Shown in pieces: positions 52,857 to 61,757 of a stretch of DNA of 64,000 nucleotides. Source of the stretch: an uncultured Flavobacteriales bacterium (GTDB taxonomy: Bacteria > Bacteroidota > Bacteroidia > Flavobacteriales_G > Salibacteraceae); assembly GCA_943788775.1 (NCBI GenBank), contig CALSRO010000008.1, positions 1-64,000 of the forward strand. Reading direction: 5' to 3'. Both the position numbers and the translations under genes were made by a program. Position 1 is the stretch's first letter; each line of letters begins with the position of its first letter. The notes under the pieces were generated by a model. The model had not been told where the DNA came from, did not search any database, and saw nothing but the letters and a program-made list of their open reading frames with translations.

Positions 52857-54089
52857 TTATTCCTCTCTTAAAGCGTTAACAGGTTGAATACGAGATGCCC
52901 TCAAAGCAGGAAAGAATCCAGCCAAACTACCTGTGAAAATTAAAAGTAAAGTGGCGTTGATTGCTACTTGGATATCCACTTCGGGATTCGAAAAGTAGTC
53001 GCTTCCGCTAATGAAATTGCCTGACCATTCAAGAATGAGCACCCCCAATGTTAATCCAATATAGCCAGCAATGGTGGTTATGAAAATAGACTCTTGCATT
53101 ATTAAGGCAATGATGCTCGATGATGAAGCTCCAAGCGCTTTTCGAATCCCAATTTCTTTGGTCCGTTCCCTGACTACAATCATCATAATATTGCTCACTC
53201 CGACAATACCAGCGCAAATGGTGCCAAATCCTATAAACCAAATGAACATTCGAATTCCAGCGAATAGACTGGCGAATTTTTGATAGAACTCAGCCCGATT
53301 TCTAATAAATACTGCCTTCTCGTCTGTTGGGTCAAAGTCAAGGCGCTTGGCTAATCGTTCTCTAATTTGTGTCACAATTACATTAGCCTCATCGATTGTT
53401 GCATCTCCTGTAGTCATCGCAAGTCGATCGACATTATTCGGGTTTCCAAATACTGCCTGATGCGTGCTGAGTGGAATCCAAGTTCTTCGTACATCTCTAT
53501 CACCACCTTCATCCATATAATAACCGACAACTAAAAATGAAATTCCATTTATGTTAATGTATTCCCCCATTGGATCGCTATCACCGAACAATTCAATTTT
53601 CATATCGCGTCCCAGGCAAGCTACCTTTCGCCTTTCCATAACATCAACCTTATTGATGAATCGTCCAGCCAAAATTTCAATTTGTTCTGCTTCCTTTTCG
53701 TCAGGCAAGCATCCTAATACTCCAAAACTCCCTGTTTTGTCTTTGTAACTGACCCGCGTAATTCCGTTTAAATATTTACGGGCGCTTAAATTTTCAATGC
53801 CACGAATATTCTTTTTGATATCATCAAAATCTGAATTATGCAGCTTTATTTCCCGATCGGCATTGTAGCCAGCAAATGGAATGGAAGTTTTACCAGGTAT
53901 TACCCAAACGGAGTTTAGAGCATCACCTTTGAATTGATTTTCGGTGCCATGCTGAAGTCCTTCTCCCGCGCCTAGAAGTATAATCAACATAAGAATTCCC
54001 CAAGCTACACTAAACCCTGTGAGGAATGTTCGCAGCTTATTCTTTCGAATAGTGCTAAAGATTTCTTGCCACTTATCTAAATCAAACAT
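52857..54089 (-). CDS. MacB/FtsX-type ABC permease (paralogue)
   Basis: This 410-residue permease, from the ATG at 54089, resembles its neighbour. The first helix is LRTFLTGFSVAWGILMLIILLG, then a periplasmic domain, then helices from MFIWFIGFGTICAGIVG, with NIMMIVVRERTKEIGIRKALGA. The longer frame to 54131 would overlap the ATPase gene by 50 bases and lacks support; MFDLDKWQEIF is the natural start and matches MFDSDRWQEIY of the partner. The two permeases likely arose by duplication and work as a pair. Confidence 0.92.
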   Translation of the reverse strand: MFDLDKWQEIFSTIRKNKLRTFLTGFSVAWGILMLIILLGAGEGLQHGTENQFKGDALNSVWVIPGKTSIPFAGYNADREIKLHNSDFDDIKKNIRGIENLSARKYLNGITRVSYKDKTGSFGVLGCLPDEKEAEQIEILAGRFINKVDVMERRKVACLGRDMKIELFGDSDPMGEYININGISFLVVGYYMDEGGDRDVRRTWIPLSTHQAVFGNPNNVDRLAMTTGDATIDEANVIVTQIRERLAKRLDFDPTDEKAVFIRNRAEFYQKFASLFAGIRMFIWFIGFGTICAGIVGVSNIMMIVVRERTKEIGIRKALGASSSSIIALIMQESIFITTIAGYIGLTLGVLILEWSGNFISGSDYFSNPEVDIQVAINATLLLIFTGSLAGFFPALRASRIQPVNALREE

Positions 54090-54762
54090 GGGCGTTTTTT
54101 GATTCGGTGATACGGCCATCGACAAGTACAATTTGTCGATCGGTCATGTCTGCAATGTCTTGCTCATGCGTTACAATAAGCACGGTAATCCCAAGTTTAT
54201 TGACGTCTCTGAAAATGTCCATCACTTTTTTCGAAGTCACAGAGTCCAAGGCTCCGGTTGGCTCATCTGCCAAAATCAATTTTGGTTGCGATATGAGTGC
54301 GCGTGCAATTGAAACACGCTGCTGTTGACCACCAGATAATTCATTGGGCATATGTTCAGCCCAGTCTAATAATCCCACCTTTTCTAAATATTCGAGCGCA
54401 ATTTTATTGCGCTTTTTTCTTGGTATTCCCCTGTAATAGAGCGGGAGGGCCACATTTTCCATGGCGTTCTTATAGCTGAGTAGGTGAAAGGATTGAAATA
54501 TGAATCCAATAAATTCATTTCGATACTTGGCAGCTTGTTTTTCAGAAAGGGATTTGATTAGAGTTTCATCGAGCCAATATTCACCGCTGTTATATTCATC
54601 TAGAATCCCCATTATATTCAGTAGCGTAGATTTCCCTGATCCTGAAGAACCCATAATAGAAACCAGTTCACCACTTTCGATTTCAAGATTTACATCTTTC
54701 AAAACATGCAACTCGTGGTTTGCCGTTTTATAGTATTTATTGATGTTCTTAAGGGAAATCAT
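54082..54762 (-). CDS. ABC transporter ATPase, MacB/LolD type
   Basis: This 226-residue ATPase has Walker A (GSSGSGKST), Q-loop FIFQSFHLL, signature LSGGQQQRVSIARAL, Walker B LILADEPTGALD and H-loop VTHEQDIA. It belongs to the MacB/LolD/FtsE-like group that powers mechanotransmission rather than substrate passage. It is the first gene of the operon and overlaps the first permease by eight bases. A possible promoter box TAnnTTT(A) lies very close to the start. With two permeases and an adaptor it forms a MacAB-type efflux or secretion system. Confidence 0.94.
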   Translation of the reverse strand: MISLKNINKYYKTANHELHVLKDVNLEIESGELVSIMGSSGSGKSTLLNIMGILDEYNSGEYWLDETLIKSLSEKQAAKYRNEFIGFIFQSFHLLSYKNAMENVALPLYYRGIPRKKRNKIALEYLEKVGLLDWAEHMPNELSGGQQQRVSIARALISQPKLILADEPTGALDSVTSKKVMDIFRDVNKLGITVLIVTHEQDIADMTDRQIVLVDGRITESKNAHV

Positions 54763-54856
54763 GGGCTAAAGGTATACGCAAGTTTAATGTCAACGCGATT
54801 CATTCGTTAGAGATAACCGGGGAAATGATGGTTGGTTCAAAACGGATGTGAATGGA

Positions 54857-54889
54857 CAAAAAAAAAGCGGCATATGCCGCTTTTTTTGA
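54857..54889 (-). terminator. Rho-independent terminator (bidirectional)
   Basis: The perfect palindrome GCGGCATATGCCGC (54867-54880) is flanked by an A-run and a T-run on both sides. It ends the lipoprotein gene on the - strand and could also stop transcription from the + strand. Confidence 0.85.
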
Positions 54890-54900
54890 GTTTTGTCTTT

Positions 54901-55221
54901 TTACTCTTCGCATGTACAATCGTACGTAATAGAGATAGACCATTCTTCGCCCTTATAAGTATTTGTTTCGCTGAAGGAGCTGCTCTGCGCTTCCCAGTCG
55001 CTTACCTCACCATCAAAATCTCCACTTTTAGCACACACCTCTTCAGATTGTTCATTGAAGTTAGAAACGTATGCTGCTTCCAGAAGGTCTTGATCTTCTT
55101 GCGGCATAGTCGAAGGAAAATCAAAGAAACTACTCTCGGTGCATTTGCAATCGGTGCATTTTTCACATGATGATAAACCAATGATTAGAACGGAAGCGAA
55201 TAAAAAATAAATGCGTTTCAT
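54901..55221 (-). CDS. Small Cys-rich lipoprotein
   Basis: This 106-residue protein has a lipoprotein signal peptide ending LSS then C19. Six further cysteines lie at C22, C25, C27, about C62, C102 and C104. The closely spaced C-x2-C-x-C group and the C-terminal C-x-C suggest disulfides or metal binding. The chain is acidic. No family was recognised. It is flanked by terminators on both sides, so it is probably a single-gene transcript. Confidence 0.75.
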   Translation of the reverse strand: MKRIYFLFASVLIIGLSSCEKCTDCKCTESSFFDFPSTMPQEDQDLLEAAYVSNFNEQSEEVCAKSGDFDGEVSDWEAQSSSFSETNTYKGEEWSISITYDCTCEE

Positions 55222-55266
55222 GTTTGTTGTTTTTACAAAGGAATGAAATAAATGATTTGGAAATAA

Positions 55267-55294
55267 AAAGGGCGACCCATTTGGGTCGCCCTTT
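55267..55294 (-). terminator. Rho-independent terminator of the first beta-helix protein gene
   Basis: A 12-bp stem (AAAGGGCGACCC paired with GGGTCGCCCTTT) with a four-base loop lies just after the stop of the gene, and a T-run follows on the - strand. The same hairpin occurs after the sister gene at 59702. Confidence 0.85.
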
Positions 55295-57323
55295 AAGAGC
55301 TAGTATGAATATTAGTTTACTGCTTGATAAGCGTGTTCACAGAAGTGTTTCCGTCAACAGATACTCTTAACAAGGTAAGATCCAGAGGCTAAGTTCAGAC
55401 ACGTTCACCTCACCAGTCAATTGACCAGCAGCGATGATTTGTGAAGAAAGCGTTCTTCCAGCTAAATCCAATACTTGAACAGTTCCTTGAGCTGAAGCAG
55501 CTGAACCAAGGATGAAGTTCACATTGTCAGTAGCAGGATTTGGATAAAGACCAAATGATCCTTCAGCAATTGCATCAATTCCAAGTGGGTCTGGAGTGAT
55601 ATCCATTTGATCCACATCTGTTCCACAACCGTTGTCTATTGAAAGAGTCACAGTGTATGTAGTAGGTGCACTAGGATCGCTCCATGGATAAACTACCTGA
55701 GCCGTTGGAGTAGTAGCTGTTTGTCCATTGTATCCAAAGTCCCACGCATATGTGGTGTTTTGAGAAATATACAATGAGCTAGTTCCATCGAAGAAATAAG
55801 CATTCGCTGAGTGAGTTTGCGTGATAGCAGCCGTAGGCTCTTCCAATACTGTCAAACCGAAGTCATCAGAAGAAGAACAGCCATAGCTATCAGTAGCAGT
55901 CACAGAGTAAGTGCCTGCATCGGTGAAATCGTTGCTAGCCGTATTGATGCTAGAACCACCAGACCAAGCATAAGAAGTTCCATTCATGATAGAAGCATCT
56001 ATTGAGATTGGAAGGTCAGCGGCACATGCGTCTAGATCAGCGATCTCCACACCTTGCAGATTGAGTTACTACAACTGTAGCATCACTTTCACAACCATCT
56101 TCCATCTTGTTCACAGAGTAAGTACCCGCTTCGCTCACAGTGATCGATGAAGTTGTTGCACCTGTCGACCAGTTGTAAGTTGCAGCAGAACCAGCCACCT
56201 GGCTCCAAGATCCAAGAGTTTCATCAGCACACATGTGAGCTGCAGAATCCAAAGTAGCGTTTGGTACCAAACGAATCACCGCGTTATCAGAAGCGCTACC
56301 ACAGTACTCAGTAGTAATGCTTACAGATACGTTGTAAGTAACAGGCTCAGTTGTTGCAGTAAGAGTTACTGAACCTTGAGTAGAAGTTTGATTGTTAACG
56401 TTCCAAGTCACAGACTGAGCAGGACCCGCTTCAACAATTACTTCGCTACCACAAACTGTATCGTCTCCACCTAGTGTAAAAGAAGCAGGAGAAACAAATT
56501 CTACCGGCCCGATATCTGGGTTTTGAACACTTCTTGCATTACCTTGAATGTCATCGGTAAGCGTGGCTAGAACTTGACCAGCATTGCTCATAGTATCATT
56601 ACAGGTCACACAGTTCATGAACTCTTCCCAATTTGGATCTGTGTTAACTGAATTCATATCATTTCCAGTTGCATTTTGATAATCCTGTAATGAGCTATAC
56701 TGAGAAGTTCCAAAGTATACTAATCCACCGCCTGGGTTATAGAAGTTGTTATGATCACTTTCAGTTACTGTGAATCCACCATAAACATAAAGTGCATAGT
56801 TACTAGCATAGTTAGTGAAGCTGTTGTTCTTCATTCGGATAGCACCACCGTTATATAGATATGCAGTGTATGTGCTTGTACTTGCAGCGTGCGTGAATGA
56901 GTTGTTGTAAAGATCAAGTACTCCAGAATTACTCATATACAATGTATAATAAGCATTTTGATAGTTCTCATTACCAGTAGTAATACAGTTGTTCGCAATC
57001 TGACTTCTAGGGTTTGAGCGACCAATACAATTGATCATGTACATACCATAATACCAACCTTGACCAGCAGTAGCGCCTACATAGTTGCTAGTAATGTTGA
57101 AGTTGTTAACATAATTCATATAACCCATTGGGAAATATGCATATGTAGAAGCGAATGCAGAGTCATTTCTGAACTCATTTCGATTCATTTCTAAACCATC
57201 GATATAGTATAGGTAACCATATCCGTAAGCCTGATCCTTCATGTAGTTGTCTTCAATCACAAAGTTTTCTTTGAAACTAGAAGTTGAACCAGAGTTTGAA
57301 TAGAACCAAGAAGATCCTTTTTC
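55267..57323 (-). repeat. Direct repeat copy A shared by the twin beta-helix genes
   Basis: This segment matches 59708-61757 closely. The part at 56386-57323 appears identical to 60820-61757 over about 938 bases by eye. The part at 56090-56385 differs at many third-codon positions, and 55267-56090 is near-identical except for single-base insertions. Identity includes the terminator hairpin. Confidence 0.88.
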
Positions 57324-59495
57324 AAATTTACTGTTGATCATAGTTAAATCATTACCTGTTCCAGCTTGATAAACAATAGAGTAGGAAGGGTTACTTGTTG
57401 TGTGAACACCAAGCATCCAACAATGATCGATTGTTACGTGATCAGACTGACCAGGGATTTGAACAACGTTACCCGAAGTAGTAGTCATCTTCATATCCTT
57501 GAAAGTGATCCAATCCACTCCGTTGAAAGAAACAGTAGGAGAAGATGTTCCTGCTAGAAGCACGTCACCCCAGTTGCCAGTAGCACTTTGGAAAGTTATC
57601 GTTGCGTTTTCGCTAGTACCGTCCACATCATCAAAAGCTACTGATTCACTATAAGTACCTGTAGCTACGTTGAACACAACATGACCGCAAACACCTTTAA
57701 GGTTGAGGTCAGTAGCCGCGTCAGAGAATGTAGCGTAATCACCAGGAATAGCAAATGTTCCAGAAAGTCCGTTGTAAAGAGTAACACCTACAGTGTCATT
57801 GTTTGCAGAACTATCTGTAACACCATTTGGCATTGAAGTCCATACTTTAAGATCAGTACCCGTAGCGAAAGTTATGCTCGATTCTACCACAGCCATTGTA
57901 TCAGCCTGTGGAGCAAGATTACCTGTCCATTGGATAGATACTGGTGTGCCACCATTGATTGAGTAATTCAAAGAACATGTAGTCAGAGCAACCAAACCTG
58001 AATTGACTAGGGTAATCGAAATTGTAGTATCGTCAGAACAAAGTGGCGCATCAGGAGTGATTAACTCACCTGGTTGAGCATTGTTTGTTGGAACACTAAA
58101 CTCAATCGCACCTGGGTCAGGAGTAGAAGTGCTTCTGGTATATCCATAAATATCTGTTGTAATTCCTTCTGGGTCACAAATGTTGTTCAAGTTCATAGAA
58201 CCTGGAGTCAAATCGTTTGCTGAAGAAAACAATGGATCTTCCGCTACAGAACCAACATCACTTGAAGATGCAGTTTGCCATGCAGTAAGTGTGTTGTATG
58301 TGCCGTTTGAGGCAGAGTATAATCTCATTTCGTTTGATCCGCCTGCATAGTATGCATTGTTCTCAAAATCTAAATACGTCCCTGCTCCATAGGTGTAAAC
58401 CGTATATGGAGTTGTACTCGGAGTATAAACGATGTTATTTTTAAACTCATTACCTTGATTAGCATATGTCATATAAGCATATAAACCGTAGCTACTGCCA
58501 TAGTTGTTGCTAATCTTCATTGTATTGTGATACACCTTGTAATGGTAACCGTATCCAATTCTCAACCCATACTGACTATAACTTGCGTTAGCGTTAGTAC
58601 TGTTGATGATGTTATTATGGATTCGAATCGGCTGCGAAGCAGTTCCTTGACCGTAATAAGCTAAAACACCATAAGTATAATTAGTGCCGAAAAGTTCAAA
58701 GTTATTTCCTGAAATCTCTGAACCAGCTCCCATGTAATATCCATACATTCCGTAAGGATTGTTTGAAGAATTTGAACTTTGAACCAGGTTGTTGGTAATC
58801 GTCAACTTTGGATATGCTATGTAACCATATACGTAAAGTCCCGCATAGTTAAAACCAGTGATTTCACAATCATTCAGAGTTAACTCACAATTCTGTTGGT
58901 TATAATATGGATAGAAATAAACACCATAATAACCACCAGTAATTTCACAACCATCAAACGTAAAGTCTGTAGCTGAACCAAAATAATAAGGGTAGAGGTA
59001 AACTGGACAATAGCTAGAACTTGATGTTCCCGCTTCAATAGCACAATCCTCAAACAAGATATTGATGTTTGGATAGGCTGTTGAATAGTAATTATACAAA
59101 TACACAGTTCTTGAAGAAGTAGATATCATATCCAAGTCCTTGAATGTGATGTTGTTCAAGTTTGTATTGTAGAAATACAAAACATATCCACTGTTTGAAA
59201 GAACAGGATTATTAGTATTGGAAGCATCACCTTGAAACGTTACGGTATTTGTAGTGGATGTTCCTGAAATAGAAGATGGCATAGACACTTGTCCAGTGTA
59301 TGTTCCTTCAATTACATTAAATGTACAGGGGCCGTTAACACCTTGACTTCCTAATGCTGACATAGCAGCTGGAAAAGTCTGATAGTTAGTACCACCTGTT
59401 GCCTGAGCGATATTGATCGTGTAAGTTCCGCTTAATTGCGCAAAACTTGCCATGCCGATCAAAGCACTCGAAAGGGAGAGTAAAACTTTTTTCAT
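55317..59495 (-). pseudogene. T9SS beta-helix surface protein, copy 1, frameshifted at its 3' end
   Basis: From the ATG at 59495 the frame gives 1152 residues and stops at 56037. It has a signal peptide (LLSLSSALIGMASFAQ), two beta-helix modules rich in Tyr, Asn and Gly, and a CARDB-like linker (APLCSDDTTISI). The rest of the gene (PKD-like domain and type-A sorting domain) is readable at 55367-56050 and 55317-55366 but in other frames. Against the sister at 59757, copy 1 has extra single bases at 55366, 55397, 56057, 56193, 56209 and 56216. The last three cancel each other, and the first three break the sorting domain. The original stop at 55317 is back in frame, so the net change is a multiple of three. 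If real, this protein cannot be secreted by the T9SS. Confidence 0.85.
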
Positions 59496-59756
59496 GTATT
59501 TATAATTTTAAATGAACGACCAAAGTATCTATTCGGATTGCAGAAAACCGCTGTTTGTCTATCCAAACAGTTCCAATATCAGATCAATTTTGGCATCTCA
59601 ACGAGTGAATGAAATTCCCTGTCGATTAAAATAAAAGTTTGAGCGATCTGAAATATTATACTGACGATCGAAAAAAAATTGAACCTTTTGAATCCTACGG
59701 CAAAAAAAAAGGCGACCCATTTGGGTCGCCCTTTAAGAGCTAGTATGAATATTAGT
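59496..59756. other. Spacer between the twin genes
   Basis: No gene was seen in these 261 bases. They hold the copy 2 terminator and must include the promoter of copy 1, but no box matching TAnnTTTG was found on the - strand. Confidence 0.4.
59702..59734 (-). terminator. Rho-independent terminator of the second beta-helix protein gene
   Basis: A GGCGACCC / GGGTCGCC stem is followed on the - strand by nine T residues. It is the duplicate of the hairpin at 55267. Confidence 0.87.
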
Positions 59757-61757
59757 TTACTGCTTGATAAGCGTGTTCACAGAAGTGTTTCCGTCAACAG
59801 ATACTTTAACAAGGTAAGATCCAGAGGCTAAGTTCGACACGTTTACCTCACCAGTCAATTGACCAGCAGCGATGATTTGTGAAGAAAGCGTTCTTCCAGC
59901 TAAATCCAATACTTGAACAGTTCCTTGAGCTGAAGCAGCTGAACCAAGGATGAAGTTCACATTGTCAGTAGCAGGATTTGGATAAAGACCAAATGATCCT
60001 TCAGCAATGGCATCAATTCCAAGTGGGTCTGGAGTGATATCCATTTGATCCACATCTGTTCCACAACCGTTGTCTATTGAAAGAGTCACAGTGTATGTAG
60101 TAGGTGCACTAGGATCGCTCCATGGATAAACTACCTGAGCCGTTGGAGTAGTAGCTGTTTGTCCATTGTATCCAAAGTCCCACGCATATGTGGTGTTTTG
60201 AGAAATATACAATGAGCTAGTTCCATCGAAGAAATAAGCATTCGCTGAGTGAGTTTGCGTGATAGCAGCCGTAGGCTCTTCCAATACTGTCAAACCGAAG
60301 TCATCAGAAGAAGAACAGCCATAGCTATCAGTAGCAGTCACAGAGTAAGTGCCTGCATCGGTGAAATCGTTGCTAGCCGTATTGATGCTAGAACCACCAG
60401 ACCAAGCATAAGAAGTTCCATTCATGATAGAAGCATCTATTGAGATTGGAAGGTCAGCGGCACATGCGTCTAGATCAGCGATCTCCACACCTTGAGATTG
60501 AGTTACTACAACTGTAGCATCACTTTCACAACCATCTTCCATCTTGTTCACAGAGTAAGTACCCGCTTCGCTCACAGTGATCGATGAAGTTGTTTCACCA
60601 TTCGACCAGTTGTAAGTTGCAGCAGAACCGCCACCTGGCTCCAAATCCAAAGTTTCATCAGCACACATATGAGCTGCAGAATCCAAAGTAGCGTTAGGTA
60701 CAAGACGAATAACCGCGTTATCAGATGCGCTACCACAGTACTCTGTAGTAATGCTCACAGAAACGTTGTAAGTGACAGGCTCATTGGTTGCAGTAAGAGT
60801 TACTGAACCTTGAGTGGATGTTTGATTGTTAACGTTCCAAGTCACAGACTGAGCAGGACCCGCTTCAACAATTACTTCGCTACCACAAACTGTATCGTCT
60901 CCACCTAGTGTAAAAGAAGCAGGAGAAACAAATTCTACCGGCCCGATATCTGGGTTTTGAACACTTCTTGCATTACCTTGAATGTCATCGGTAAGCGTGG
61001 CTAGAACTTGACCAGCATTGCTCATAGTATCATTACAGGTCACACAGTTCATGAACTCTTCCCAATTTGGATCTGTGTTAACTGAATTCATATCATTTCC
61101 AGTTGCATTTTGATAATCCTGTAATGAGCTATACTGAGAAGTTCCAAAGTATACTAATCCACCGCCTGGGTTATAGAAGTTGTTATGATCACTTTCAGTT
61201 ACTGTGAATCCACCATAAACATAAAGTGCATAGTTACTAGCATAGTTAGTGAAGCTGTTGTTCTTCATTCGGATAGCACCACCGTTATATAGATATGCAG
61301 TGTATGTGCTTGTACTTGCAGCGTGCGTGAATGAGTTGTTGTAAAGATCAAGTACTCCAGAATTACTCATATACAATGTATAATAAGCATTTTGATAGTT
61401 CTCATTACCAGTAGTAATACAGTTGTTCGCAATCTGACTTCTAGGGTTTGAGCGACCAATACAATTGATCATGTACATACCATAATACCAACCTTGACCA
61501 GCAGTAGCGCCTACATAGTTGCTAGTAATGTTGAAGTTGTTAACATAATTCATATAACCCATTGGGAAATATGCATATGTAGAAGCGAATGCAGAGTCAT
61601 TTCTGAACTCATTTCGATTCATTTCTAAACCATCGATATAGTATAGGTAACCATATCCGTAAGCCTGATCCTTCATGTAGTTGTCTTCAATCACAAAGTT
61701 TTCTTTGAAACTAGAAGTTGAACCAGAGTTTGAATAGAACCAAGAAGATCCTTTTTC
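59708..61757 (-). repeat. Direct repeat copy B shared by the twin beta-helix genes
   Basis: Partner of the repeat at 55267-57323. Beyond base 61757 the two genes still encode very similar protein but differ at many synonymous sites, so the edge of DNA identity is sharp. Confidence 0.88.

Noticed and set aside
54767-54774. TACCTTTA on the - strand as promoter of the ABC operon
   Set aside because: It misses the last G of the consensus and lies only four bases before the start codon, so a leaderless message would be needed. Not strong enough to list.
60249-60443. 64-codon + strand frame repeated at 55811-56005
   Set aside because: Both are antisense to the PKD-like region of the twin proteins. 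They are identical only because the genes are duplicates.
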